Part shown: piece after piece, positions 33,709 to 43,200 of the stretch
How the letters are laid out: every line of letters begins with the position of its first letter
How positions within the stretch are numbered: the first letter of the stretch is position 1
NCBI RefSeq assembly: GCF_029335485.1
Contig: NZ_JARJLM010000400.1
Span: 1-44,868, forward strand
DNA: 44,868 nucleotides
Source: Cupriavidus basilensis
GTDB lineage: Bacteria > Pseudomonadota > Gammaproteobacteria > Burkholderiales > Burkholderiaceae
Reading direction: 5' to 3'
Translations under genes and position numbers: made by a program
The notes under the pieces: model-generated
What the model was told of the DNA's origin: nothing
Database searches by the model: none
Seen by the model: the letters and a program-made list of their open reading frames with translations, nothing else

Positions 33709-33957
33709 CTATCCCCTGCCGACCGGGTCGACGTGGGTCATGACATCAGCGACGCGATGGCGCTCGATGACGCTGTAGCGGGCGGATTCCGAAATCTCAT
33801 GCGCTTCGATGACGGACAGCCGGTAGTCAACCTCAAGATGCACATCCACGACGACCAGGTCGCCCGTTTTTCGCGTACGCAACTCATGTATGCCCGCTAC
33901 GCCATGGACGGCGAGAAGCGTTTCCCGTATGCCCGCGACGGTGTCTTCAAGCCGGGA
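33709..33957 (-). pseudogene. C-terminal domain of a CDF metal exporter, 5' part deleted
   Basis: On the minus strand, straight after the ArsR stop and in the same frame, 82 codons encode VHGVAGIHELRTRKTGDLVV and then VHLEVDYRLSVIEAHEIS, ending VMTHVDPVGRG. This is the cytoplasmic dimerisation domain of cation diffusion facilitators (CzcD/FieF type), with the conserved His and Asp residues. The six-helix membrane part, over 200 residues, is missing and there is no start codon or ribosome binding site. I infer a deletion that joined the arsR end to the last third of a CDF gene. Confidence 0.8.
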
Positions 33958-34323
33958 TTACTTCTGGTCCCTTGGCGCCCCGTATCGCGCCGGTTCTTTC
34001 GGCTGGCATTCGAAGGAGGGGGCTCCACAGCCCTTCGGGTCGCCTTCGCAGCAGTGTTCCATCAGGAATCCAAGCAGTTCGTTCATCCGCTCGTACTGGG
34101 CCTGGTAGATGACATGCCGGCCTTCCTGCCGGCTGGCGATCAGGCCGGCGTTGGCAAGTTCCTTGAGGTGGAACGACAGGGTCGCCGGCGCCAGGCCCAG
34201 CGTTTCGCCGATCCGCCCGGCGTGGATGCCTTCGAGACCGGCCTGGACCAGCAGGCGGAAGATCGCCAGGCGCGATTGCTGCGCGAGTGCGGCAAGGGCT
34301 TTGACAGCGGAGTCACTGTGCAT
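33958..34323 (-). CDS. ArsR family metal(loid)-responsive repressor
   Basis: A 121-residue ArsR/SmtB repressor. The winged helix has TLGLAPATLSFHLKELANAGL and the wing SRQEGRHVIYQ. A C-terminal cysteine cluster (CCEGDPKGCG, then FEC) near residues 91-106 could bind arsenite, antimonite or a divalent metal. The helix-3 ELCVC motif of classic ArsR is absent. The ATG at 34323 lacks a clear ribosome binding site. Downstream only the tail of a CDF exporter remains, so its natural target seems to be lost; the original ligand may have been zinc, cobalt or cadmium. Confidence 0.82.
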   Translation of the reverse strand: MHSDSAVKALAALAQQSRLAIFRLLVQAGLEGIHAGRIGETLGLAPATLSFHLKELANAGLIASRQEGRHVIYQAQYERMNELLGFLMEHCCEGDPKGCGAPSFECQPKEPARYGAPRDQK

Positions 34324-34615
34324 TTTGGGCGCATCTTGACAGGAAATGCGCGTATTTTCCGCCAAAAAGCGGATGAGCGCGAGTGCGAGCGGGGCACACC
34401 TGAAGAACCGGGCCCGATGCGCCTTCCGGAAGACGAGGCGCCGAGAGAACGCCGCCGCGCCTTGCCGCTTCCTTCCGCGCGGCGGGCGTGATGCCCCGGC
34501 AGCACGGTGGCGTACTCGACCCGCACGGCACGGTAGCGCGCCGAAGGGGGGAGGTCGATGCCGGACTCCGCTCCGCCGCATATGGCGATAGCGGCCTCCC
34601 GGCCGGATCAGGCGG

Positions 34616-35290
34616 TCAGCGGCTCGGGCCGAGCAGGTCGCTGGACGCGGCGTAGCCGTACAGTTCCAGATCGCTGTGCACGCCAAGTTTGCGCATGGCG
34701 GACATCTTCTGGGTGCTGACGGTCTTGATGCTGCGGCCCAGTTCGGCAGCGATCTGGCTGACGGACATGCCGGACAGGTAGCGCCGGATCACATTGGTTT
34801 CCCGCGGGCTCAGCAGGCCGATACGGATTCTCGCGTCAGCCGGCACGGCGACGCCTTTCAGCAGGTGCTCGATGACGGGTGACAGATACTGGCCGCCGGC
34901 GAGCGCCGTACCCAGGGCGGCCTGTATGTGAAAGGCATGGTCCCGCTTGCTGACCACGGATAGCCGCTTGCACCTGACCAGCTTGCCGATCAGCGCTGGC
35001 GTATCCAGCATGGTGATCACCACGATTGGCAGCTTGGGATAGCGCCGGCGCAGGAACAGGATCATATGCAGGCCATCGCCGCAGGCGCCTCCCGGCATCA
35101 CGTAGTCCGTCAGCAGGATGTTGCACGGCCGCTGGCGCAAGAGTGCGAGGGTCTCGGTCGAGTCCCGGGCGACACCGGCTATTTCCATGCCGTTCAATTG
35201 CGCAACCAGACCCTGCAGGCCCAGCAGCGCCACGGGATGATCGTCGGCGATCACGATTTGCGCTTTGGCGGGGAGGGGGGGCGACTGCAT
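34616..35290 (-). CDS. RcsB-like response regulator (NarL family)
   Basis: A 224-residue response regulator. The receiver has acidic residues in VIADDHP, phospho-acceptor Asp62 in LLTDYVMPGG and Lys115 in VVSKRD. The output domain is a LuxR helix-turn-helix: LSPRETNVIRRYLSG, then GRSIKTVSTQKMSAMRKLGV, very like RcsB. The GDG-x5-LRRRYP stretch after the Asp also matches RcsB. GGAG lies eight bases before the ATG. A 40-codon frame with a strong ribosome binding site ends four bases upstream. No RcsC/RcsD is next to it; the nearest kinase is the BvgS-like protein 5 kb away. Confidence 0.85.
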   Translation of the reverse strand: MQSPPLPAKAQIVIADDHPVALLGLQGLVAQLNGMEIAGVARDSTETLALLRQRPCNILLTDYVMPGGACGDGLHMILFLRRRYPKLPIVVITMLDTPALIGKLVRCKRLSVVSKRDHAFHIQAALGTALAGGQYLSPVIEHLLKGVAVPADARIRIGLLSPRETNVIRRYLSGMSVSQIAAELGRSIKTVSTQKMSAMRKLGVHSDLELYGYAASSDLLGPSR

Positions 35291-35293
35291 GGG

Positions 35294-35416
35294 CTAACTC
35301 CGCGGGCGGCAGGCCGGACGCGCGGGCACGGGCGGCGGCCAGGATGGCTGCGCTGGCTGGATTGGCCCGATTGGCTCTGGTGAGTCGCCCTGACTCAGGC
35401 GGCTGACATCGCTCAT
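35294..35416 (-). CDS. Candidate 40-residue leader ORF before the RcsB-like gene
   Basis: An ATG at 35416 is preceded by AAGGAG seven bases upstream and opens a 40-codon frame, MSDVSRLSQGDSPEPIGPIQ followed by a Pro-rich tail. Its stop is three bases before the regulator start, so translation could be coupled. The protein has no recognisable family. It may be a real small protein, a leader that controls the regulator, or chance. Confidence 0.4.
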   Translation of the reverse strand: MSDVSRLSQGDSPEPIGPIQPAQPSWPPPVPARPACRPRS

Positions 35417-35895
35417 GCCTTATCTCCTTGATCTCTGGTCCAGGCAGCATCCGGCGCGCGGCGGCCGTGGCTAACGGTATCGACTGCGGCGCGGCGTTCC
35501 GGCGAGGACATCATCGGTGGAACGCTGACTGTATCTCCAGCGCGTCGCCGCCGGGTTGCGAAATTTCCCAATCTTGCTGCGCATTGCCTTCACGTCGTCG
35601 CCCCGTGGCGCAGAGGCATGTCCGAACGCGGGCATCGCCGCAGCAAGATGCGTCGCCAGGGGCGCATGCGGTGGCGGGCCGCGCGTCGCGCCGGGTGAAA
35701 GATTTGTGTCCTCTTGGGGAATCTTCCGCAAGTTGATTCGGAGTCTTCCCGGCTTCGGTATCCATTCTGTCCTGCACACTACCGAGACTCCGCGCTGGGG
35801 TCTTGCTGCCGGGACCATGCCGATTGCTGCAACGGGTTCCGGCGCCTTGCCAGATCGCAGCGCTCAAGCCACGGATATTCGTAGAAAGAGGGAAT
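35417..35895. other. Divergent intergenic region of the signalling island
   Basis: About 480 bases between the RcsB-like leader and the unknown plus-strand gene. Open frames cross it but none has a ribosome binding site or family likeness. It must hold the promoters of both sides; I could not fix either one. Confidence 0.3.
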
Positions 35896-36621
35896 GTGAC
35901 CAAGGAAAACAGAAAGTACTTCGAGGAAGGATTGAGCGAGGACGCATTCGGCGACATCTGCGGCGCGGATACCGAGGCCTTGCGCCGGCTGCGGCTAGGC
36001 ATCGCGGTCCTTGCCCGGCGAAACTTCAATGTCGTCAAGGCGGCTGCCTTCTCGGGAACGGAGGCGGGGATCTTCCTCGATCTCTTCATCGACGCCAGTC
36101 TCGATGACTGCACCATGCTCGCCGTGCAGATCCACGAGGAACTGGCGCGGCACAGCGTCAGCATATTGCCGCCCGCGCTGACGTTCGCACTGAAGCCGCT
36201 ATCCTCGTTCTGCCCGGACCGGCAGCCGCAGGGCTGCCGGGGCATTACCCAAGGGTTGATGCACGAGGCGTTTCGGCTGATGCATGGCGGCAACGAGATC
36301 GACCGGCGGCTCGCGGCCTCGTGCGCCTATATCGGCGCGTATCAGGAAACCCGCCGCGTGCTGGACCTGCTGTGGCCCGTGCCGCCGAACCAGCTCATGA
36401 ACCGGCACGAAGCCCTGGTATGGCGGCTGCGGCGGCATCGCTCCTTCGAGGCGCGGTTGCTGGCGGAACTGCTAAGCAGCCTGCGCCGCCTCCATGACGG
36501 CGCACAGTATGATTTCCTCACGCCGTTCGACGGCGACCGGGCCTTCATGCTCGGGGCCTTTATGGCACAATTCCGCGACCGGCTGTCCGCCTTCGAGCGG
36601 CTTCACACGCCATTCGCTTAA
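35896..36621 (+). CDS. Unrecognised 241-residue protein
   Basis: The frame is open from 35803, but the GTG at 35896 has GAGGGA four bases upstream and begins a credible protein: TKENRKYFEEGLSEDAFGD. A helical stretch LGIAVLARRNFNVVKAAAFSG looks like a helix-turn-helix or packing helix pair. Residues 100-140 hold two cysteines (FCPDRQPQGC) and the rest is helical with many Arg/Leu. I recognise no family. No signal peptide or membrane span is seen. It lies divergent from an RcsB-like regulator and ahead of a 2OG oxygenase, so it may be a target or part of the same system. Confidence 0.65.
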   Translation: MTKENRKYFEEGLSEDAFGDICGADTEALRRLRLGIAVLARRNFNVVKAAAFSGTEAGIFLDLFIDASLDDCTMLAVQIHEELARHSVSILPPALTFALKPLSSFCPDRQPQGCRGITQGLMHEAFRLMHGGNEIDRRLAASCAYIGAYQETRRVLDLLWPVPPNQLMNRHEALVWRLRRHRSFEARLLAELLSSLRRLHDGAQYDFLTPFDGDRAFMLGAFMAQFRDRLSAFERLHTPFA

Positions 36622-36759
36622 GACCTGCGTCGAGGATGCCCGCCCCGCAGTATTGCGCCTTCGCCGATCTGCGGGGGGAGCCAGGATCGCTTGCCGATCC
36701 ATTCCGGCCGGTCGGTAGAGCCGGCACATTCCCGAGGTAGCCGCATTTCACTGGTACAG

Positions 36760-37500
36760 ATGAGCCACCGCCCTCAACAGCATCAAGTACGAGACCTCCT
36801 CATTTCCTATTTCTGGAGTGGCGACGCCATCCGCAGTCGACGCGTGAGTGACATCGTGCTGTCAGGCACGGTCGACGTGCCTGTGCCCCCTGCGCGTCTG
36901 CTTGCCGATTGGGCAAGGGAGACATCGTCCCGCTTGATCCTGGAACCCGGGGATGTCGAGGCAATGCCTTTGGCACGAGCGCGAGCGCGCTGGCCGGACT
37001 ACACGCGCTGCGTGCAGGCAGTGTCCGATTGGGCGTGCGCGCTTGGACTGCCTGGGGTGCTTGCCGCCAGTGACGTAGCCCTCATGGCCTGCCGCGGCGC
37101 GAAGTATCACCATGACGGCGAGCAATATGGCGGCGCGGCCTTTTGCAACCTCTTCCTGAGCGAGGACAGGGGGCAGGACCTGCATTTTCCCTCTTTGGGT
37201 CATCGAATTCCGCTGACCCGGGGTACGGTGGTGATATTCGATACCTGCCAGCCTCATGGCGTAATTCAACGCCGCAGCAGCGGTTTCAATGTGGCCGACT
37301 TCCCGCCCGGCCAGGATTGCACCCAACTATTCCTGACCTGGGAGCTTCCCATCGAGGATGCCCATGTTGGGCACGCGCTCAAGGTTGCCTTCGACATCGC
37401 CCCTTCGACCTCGTTGCAACTGCATGAAGAGCAAATCCGGCTGAACGGTGCAAGGGCCAGTGTGTGCCCGGATTCTGGCCGGTGGTGCCGGGCCGACTGA
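36760..37500 (+). CDS. 2-Oxoglutarate/Fe(II)-dependent oxygenase-like protein
   Basis: A 246-residue protein with a double-stranded beta-helix iron site: His117-x-Asp119 in KYHHDGEQYGG and distal His166 in FDTCQPHGVIQ, with Arg171/172 placed to hold 2-oxoglutarate. Strand FCNLFLSEDRG and LTRGTVVIFD fit the fold of P4H/AlkB-like oxygenases. Its substrate could be a protein, small molecule or nucleic acid. The ATG at 36760 has only a weak ribosome binding site; an in-frame ATG at 36691 is less likely because the added residues look random. It follows the unknown gene by 138 bp. Confidence 0.7.
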   Translation: MSHRPQQHQVRDLLISYFWSGDAIRSRRVSDIVLSGTVDVPVPPARLLADWARETSSRLILEPGDVEAMPLARARARWPDYTRCVQAVSDWACALGLPGVLAASDVALMACRGAKYHHDGEQYGGAAFCNLFLSEDRGQDLHFPSLGHRIPLTRGTVVIFDTCQPHGVIQRRSSGFNVADFPPGQDCTQLFLTWELPIEDAHVGHALKVAFDIAPSTSLQLHEEQIRLNGARASVCPDSGRWCRAD

Positions 37501-37522
37501 TCGTCAGGGGCGCACCGCGTTT

Positions 37523-37539
37523 TTGCCCTGACAGGGCAA
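37523..37539. repeat. Perfect 17-bp palindrome
   Basis: TTGCCCTG-A-CAGGGCAA lies 23 bp after the oxygenase stop, preceded by a T run. A one-base centre leaves no room for a hairpin loop with the full stem, so it reads as an operator-like site, or as a poor terminator if the stem is shorter. Confidence 0.45.
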
Positions 37540-37641
37540 TCAGGCTGTGTTCAGTGCGATAGGCGTGCGCAGCGAGCGCCGTTGGGCTAACGGCAACGTT
37601 TTCAGGCTTTGTATTCAAGCCCGCGATGTAGCGATGCAAAG

Positions 37642-38055
37642 TCAGGCGCTACTTCCAGGGCTTGGCTGAATGAGCGCTGTGGCCGAGGAGTGAGATGCTT
37701 GGTGGCGAGCAAGTTCCAGCGCGTAGATGCCTCGCTTGGCTATGCATTGCACAGGCGGGTCGATCGCTCGCACATTCGTCAATTCCCAGCAAACGTATCC
37801 GGCACACCATTGCTTGCCTTGCGAGCGAGCCTCGTCAGGTGTCCAATCGTGTACCCCCACGACGTCGACCAATGCGAGAACAACTCCGTCCGGATCTTCC
37901 TGCCCGTCTTGTCGCAAATAGACAGTGTTTTGCACCAACACGAGATCAACCAATGGGATCTTCGGGGGTGCCCAGGACCGAATTTCCACCAGCTTCCTCC
38001 CCGCCAAGATGTCCTCGACAGCGGGCTTAACAATTGACAAGGCCTGTCGCAGCAT
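37642..38055 (-). CDS. ASCH-domain protein
   Basis: A 137-residue protein. SIVKPAVEDILAGRKLVEIRSW at residues 7-28 (written here in part as a known signature) and the later GKQWCAGYVCWELTNVRAI match ASCH domains, a PUA-like RNA-binding beta barrel linked to RNA binding or nucleoside hydrolysis. The Lys and Arg in GRKLVEIRSW are the conserved ones. It is a single gene between the oxygenase and the BvgA-like regulator, on the other strand. No ribosome binding site is strong. Confidence 0.72.
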   Translation of the reverse strand: MLRQALSIVKPAVEDILAGRKLVEIRSWAPPKIPLVDLVLVQNTVYLRQDGQEDPDGVVLALVDVVGVHDWTPDEARSQGKQWCAGYVCWELTNVRAIDPPVQCIAKRGIYALELARHQASHSSATALIQPSPGSSA

Positions 38056-38708
38056 TGCAAATCATCCCTTCGATAAGTGGAGAGTTTCTCGCGGCCGCCA
38101 ACTACCTCCCCGCTGGGGCAGGAATTCAGTAACGGCCCGGACAAGATTGTTGCTGATTCCAGTGGTTCTGTCGAACGGCTGAAACTGGCGAACTCGGCCG
38201 TTGACTTCGCGATAATGCTGGCCCAGCCTGGCTGCCAGGAGGAGGCCAGCAATAAGCAGCGCTCTTGCGTGGCCCGGCCAGAACGGAAGGCGCGCCAGCG
38301 CAGGCGCTGCAGTGGCCGCGGGCGCGGCGTCAGTGCGGTGCATGACCGGGCCGGGCGGCGGACGCGCGATTTACCCCGACGCTTCCCGTGCGCTTTCCTC
38401 CGTGCCCCCTTCCCCCGTATTTTCCCGTCGCTTGTTCGGAAGCTTCCTCATCTGAACGTGTGCCAGCCTCTCGCTGGCACCGGCAGCGCCTCGACGCGCG
38501 GCGGGAGCAGACGCTTGCGCACCGGGTTCTGCGGGTGGCCAGGCCTGACTGGCTCTGCGTCGCCAACGACTTTGGGAAAGTTCCTACAAGTCGTTCGGAT
38601 ATTTCTCGCCGGTTATCGCGTCATTTCATCACATAATTCGCGCTCCACCTTTTGGATTGTCGGTGCCGGTGCAGGCGAGTTCGTTTCGGTAGACTTGGGA
38701 GAGCGGGA
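38056..38708. other. Long intergenic region before the BvgA-like gene
   Basis: About 650 bases without a gene I can support. GTGCCAGC (38460-38467) pairs perfectly with GCTGGCAC (38473-38480) around five bases, without a T-tract. A frame of 93 codons on the minus strand (38062-38343) has a hydrophobic stretch but no ribosome binding site. An A/T-richer segment near 38570-38660 should hold the promoter of the regulator. Confidence 0.35.
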
Positions 38709-39347
38709 GTGGCAACCATTCTGATCGTCGACGATCACCCGGCGCTGCGGCTGGTGGTCAAGACCCAGTTGTCGCAAGTGCTGGGGGTCAGCAATATCCT
38801 GGAGGCTGACAATGGACAGGCAGCCATCGAAGCCGCCAGGCAGTTCGAGCCGGATCTTGCCATTCTGGACCTGGACATTCCGCGCATCAGCGGCATGGAC
38901 GTAATCCCCCGCATGAAGCTGGTCTATCCGCCGGTTCGCATCCTGGTGATTTCCGGGCAGGACCAGGCAACGTTCGCGCCGCGCGCGCGGCAGGCTGGCG
39001 CCCAGGGCTTCGTCAGCAAGATGCAGGATATGAAAGAGATCGTGCGCTGCGTCGAGGCGGTGATGGCGGGATACTCGGTATTCCCCGAGATGCGCTACGA
39101 GCGCGAGCTGCCACAGGTGACCCAGCGCGCCGACGAAGAGCGGCTCGCATTGCTGTCGGACAAGGAGATCGTCATTCTGCAGATGCTGGTCAGGGGCTTG
39201 TCGAATAAATCGATAGGCAAGCTGCTATTCATCAGCAACAAGACCGTCAGCAGCCACAAGACCCGCATCATGGCCAAGCTGCAGGTCAGTTCGCTGGTGG
39301 ACCTGATCGACTTCTCGCGGCGCTGCCGCTTGTCGCCAGGCCAATAG
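38709..39347 (+). CDS. BvgA-like response regulator (NarL family)
   Basis: A 212-residue response regulator. Receiver: acidic pair in IVDDHP, Asp54 in ILDLDIPRISG, Ser/Thr region ISGQD and Lys104 in FVSKMQD. Output: LuxR helix-turn-helix with LSDKEIVILQMLVRGLSNKS and SNKTVSSHKTRIMAKL, ending SSLVDLIDFSRRC, very like BvgA. The GTG start at 38709 is chosen because it begins directly before the receiver and has GGAGA six bases upstream. It is followed by the Hpt protein gene, and the BvgS-like kinase is convergent, so a phosphorelay is likely. Confidence 0.88.
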   Translation: MATILIVDDHPALRLVVKTQLSQVLGVSNILEADNGQAAIEAARQFEPDLAILDLDIPRISGMDVIPRMKLVYPPVRILVISGQDQATFAPRARQAGAQGFVSKMQDMKEIVRCVEAVMAGYSVFPEMRYERELPQVTQRADEERLALLSDKEIVILQMLVRGLSNKSIGKLLFISNKTVSSHKTRIMAKLQVSSLVDLIDFSRRCRLSPGQ

Positions 39348-39441
39348 CGGCAGCCACGGCCATGGGGCTAACCGCTAGCCCGCTGCGCGCCGGTTGACGG
39401 CGATCAGTCAACAATACGCGAATTCCGACCGAGGTAGATTC

Positions 39442-40176
39442 ATGATCCGTGCGCTATTGGTCAGCACTACCGAGAGCGGCGTGCAGGCGTTGCAAATCAG
39501 CGGGCTGGCGGCCGTGCTTGCCGGCATGGGTTTTTCCGTCGAGCTGGCGGACGTGGCGCTGCCGCACCGCCATGCCACGCAAGCCGGGCGTCCGTGGCTG
39601 GCCATGGTCTGGCTTGCGCGAGACCACAGCGGCATGCTGTCGCGGAGCGATTTCGGCATGCCGCCGGAGAGCCTGGTGTTCGCCGTGACGCCGGCCGATG
39701 CGGGCGCGAGCGTGGAGAGCTTGGCCCGCAGCCCGGCATTCGATGCCACGCTGAGCGCGCCGGTCAATGCCAGATCGGTGGCGCAGGCGCTGGCCGGGCA
39801 CGGTTTTGTTGCCCTCTCGCCTGACGAATGCGCGGCCATCGGCAGCCTGCTCGATACCCTTGCCGGCGGCGATGCGGACATCGTCAGGGATCTGGTGGAC
39901 AGCCTGATCGAGACCAACCGCATCGATCTCGACAAGATGCGCGCGGCGCTGGAGGCAGGCGTGTGGCAGTGTTTCGGCAGTGGCGCGCACCGTCTCAAGG
40001 GTTCCGCCAGGATCCTGGAGTGCGCCACTATGGTGACGCTTTGCGGCTGGCTGGAGTCCATCGCCGAGTTGGACGATCTTGCCACCGCGCAAGCCTTGCT
40101 GCCGATTCTTGCCGCGACCGTCGAGCATCTCGAAGCCGTCTTGACGGCGTTGCGGCCGCCGTCGCGGACGCGGTGA
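39442..40176 (+). CDS. Stand-alone Hpt protein with a degenerate receiver-like N-terminus
   Basis: A 244-residue protein. Residues 1-115 look like a receiver fold (IRALLVSTTESGVQALQISG) but no phospho-acceptor Asp is seen in the usual place. Residues 125-235 are an Hpt domain with the phospho-histidine His183 in GAHRLKGSARI. BvgS normally carries its Hpt at its own C-terminus; here the BvgS-like kinase lacks one and this gene could supply it in trans. GAGG precedes the ATG. It lies 94 bp after the BvgA-like gene, in the same direction. Confidence 0.82.
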   Translation: MIRALLVSTTESGVQALQISGLAAVLAGMGFSVELADVALPHRHATQAGRPWLAMVWLARDHSGMLSRSDFGMPPESLVFAVTPADAGASVESLARSPAFDATLSAPVNARSVAQALAGHGFVALSPDECAAIGSLLDTLAGGDADIVRDLVDSLIETNRIDLDKMRAALEAGVWQCFGSGAHRLKGSARILECATMVTLCGWLESIAELDDLATAQALLPILAATVEHLEAVLTALRPPSRTR

Positions 40177-40232
40177 TCGCCGCCCGCGCGCGGCCAGAGC
40201 CGTCCGCGCAGCGGGTACCCGGCGTGCCCGGC

Positions 40233-43200
40233 CTAGGCTGAGGCGGCATCCCCGGGCGCGGCGCGTGCGCCGTGCAGATGCTTGCGCAAGGTGCGTTCCA
40301 GCATGGCCAGTCCCACCGGCTTCACCAGCACGTCGTTCATGCCCGCCGCCAGCGCCTGCCGGTGATCCTCGTTCTGTGCGCTCGCTGTGCAGCCGATGAC
40401 CGGGATCGAGCGCAGGTCATCGCGGCGGGCACGGATCGCCCGCGCCAGGCTGAAGCCGTCCATCACCGGCATCATGCAGTCGCAGATCACCAGGTCCGGC
40501 GGCCGGCTCTGCAAGTTCCGCAAGCCCTGCTCGCCATCCACCGCCGCATCCACTGCGATGCCGAGCCGCTCCAGCTGGCGCGCCAGCAGTAGCCGGTTGG
40601 GCGCGTGGTCGTCCACCACGAGCACGCGGATGCCCGGGGGGAACAGGGTGACCCCGGCCGTGCCGTCCGTTGACACGCCAGCCTGGGGCGGGGGCGCGGC
40701 CAGATCGAAACTGAGGCGCACCAGTACCTGCGTGCCCTGGCCTGGCCGGCTTTCCAGCGTGACCTCGCCGCCCATCTTGCGCACCAGGCTTTGCGCGATC
40801 GACAGGCCCAGGCCGGTGCCTCCGGCATGCATGCGCCCGGGCGAGTCGACCTGCGTGAAGGGCCGGAACAGCGCACCGATCGCCTCGGCGGGAATCCCTA
40901 TGCCGGTGTCGCTGATGACGAGATCGAGCGATTGCCTGGTTCCCCGCATGCCCGTTTCGTCCAGCCGTATGTCGACGCCGCCGCGCTCGGTAAAGCGAAT
41001 GGCGTTGGAGACGAAGTTGCCGACCACCTGCTTGATGCGCAGGATGTCCAGCCTGTGCGCCTGCGCCACGGTCTCGCCCACGCTGACCTTCATGGCCAGG
41101 CCTTTCTGCGACGCCACCGGCCCGAACATCTGCGCCACCTCATGCAGGGCCTGGCGCAGGCTGGCGGCGCGCGGTTGCAGCGTGAACTTGCCGGCCTCCA
41201 TTTTGGATAGGTCCAGGATGTCGTCGAGCAGTGACAGCAGCGAGGTGGCGGCGCCATGCGCCGTGTCCAGCAATTCGCGGTCGCCATGCGCGACGTGCGC
41301 GCGCGTTCGCGCCAGTTCCAGCATGCCGAGGATGGCGTTCATCGGGGTGCGTATCTCATGGCTGATCGAGGCCAGGAAGGTGGATTTGGCGCGGTTTGCC
41401 GCCTCGGCGCGGCTTTTGGCCGCGGCCAGTTCGGCCAGCATCCGCTGGTGCTCGGTCACGTCGATCCAGCCGCCGACGATGCCTGCGGGCCCGCCGTCCG
41501 CGCGCTGCAGCGGCACCACCCAGCCGATCACATTGCGCGCTTCGCCGGCGATGGTCAGCCGGCGGGCGGCGCTGAATGGCTGGCCGGTGTCGAGCACATG
41601 CCGGTAGACGGCGAGCAGGTCATCGTGGCTGATGTCGGCCTTGACAGCACCGCGCACGAAGGCCGGATCGGTGCCGGCCAGCGCGCCCCGCGTGGTGTCA
41701 AGCGCGGCTTCGAAGGCGGTGTTGCAGGTGATCATGCGGAAGCGGCTGTCGCGCAGGTAGATCGGTTGGGGTATCCCGTCCAGCACCGCCGTCTGGAAGG
41801 AGACCTGGTCCTGCAGCGCACGTTCGGCCGCGGCACGCTGGGTGACCTGGCGCCGCAGCGATGTCACCCAGGCAATAAACAGCAGGCTGACCAGCAGCAA
41901 GGTGGCCGTGCCGGCCGTCAGCCATGGCAGGAACTGGCGCCAGGCCGCTGCCTGCGGCCTGATTTCCGTCCAGTGCGCGCGCATGGCGCCGAGATCGTCG
42001 CGGGCAATGCTCAGGATGGCCTTGTCGATGATGGCCAGCAGCTCGGGATGCCGGTTGCTGACTCCCAGGCCGATTTCCAGCGGAAGGCCGCTCGCGGGCG
42101 CGGCGATCTTGAGCCTGCCCCCATAGGTTCGCTCGAGCATGTAGCCGGCCATGGAGGCGTTGGAGATAATGGCATCCGCGCGTCCGGCGGCCACCATGCG
42201 GAAGGCCTCCGCGTAGGTGGCGGTCTCGCGCTGGCTCACTGCCTGGCTGGCACGCACCAGGTCGTGGACGCCATCGAACGGGGGGCTGGCGAGGAGCTTG
42301 TCCGCGAGATCGGGCACGCTCTTGATGCTGTCGTCGCCGGCACGGGTGACAACAACCCAGTTGCCGGAGAAATAGGGCGCGCTGACGGACAGCAGGCCCT
42401 CGCTGGTAGCAGCATGGTTCAACGGCAGGACCGGCAGCACGTCCAGCGTGCCATTCTCGAGGTCGGCTTTCGTTTGCGCCTTGCTGCTTGGCCAGTAGGG
42501 CACGAAGCGTAGCCCGGTACGCTGCCCGATCAGTTGCAGCACCTGTTCGGTCAGCCCGTCCAGGCGCTGTTGTGCGTCGAGGAACTGGAAGGGGATCAAG
42601 TCGTGCGCCACCAGGTAGCGAACTTCCGGGTGGCTGGCGATCCAGCTGCGCTCGGCAGCAGAAAGATCGAGCTTGCCCGTGATATCGAACTCGAGCGAAC
42701 TGGAGGTCCAGAAGGTCTCGATCTCGCGCTTGAGCGTGGCAGGCATTGCCGCCAGCGTGCGGTCGACGATCCTGCCCAGTGCGGGGTCGCCCACGGTGAA
42801 CGCGATGCCATCCTGCGGCAGCGGCGCGACATTGCGCGAGGCGAGTTCGCCGTAGCGGTATTGCTCGATGAGGTAGCCGGCGGCTGTGGCATTGGTGACC
42901 ACTACGAAATCCGCGTTCCGGGCAAGCTGGTCGAGCGCACCCAGCAAGTTCTCGAAAGGCTGCAGTTGCGCTTCCGGATAAGCATGGCGCAGCAGGCCGG
43001 GCGCCACTTCCCCTTTCAGGTAGCCAACGGTGCGGCCAGCGTTGTTGCGCGCGTCGTCTTTGCCGGATACGACCTCGATCAACCGGTGCTCATGGTACGG
43101 CGCGGTGCGGATGCCGCCGCCGTGGCGGTCCAGGTCGGTGGTGATCAGGTCGATGGCGCCATCCGCCAGGGCGCGCCGCGCCGCCTCATGCGAGGCATAG

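Noticed and set aside
33580-34491. 303-codon plus-strand frame
   Set aside because: It runs antisense over the ArsR gene and the CDF remnant, both of which have clear family motifs on the minus strand.
38062-38343. 93-codon minus-strand frame with a hydrophobic stretch
   Set aside because: No ribosome binding site, no family likeness, and biased composition; kept as a note in the intergenic entry.
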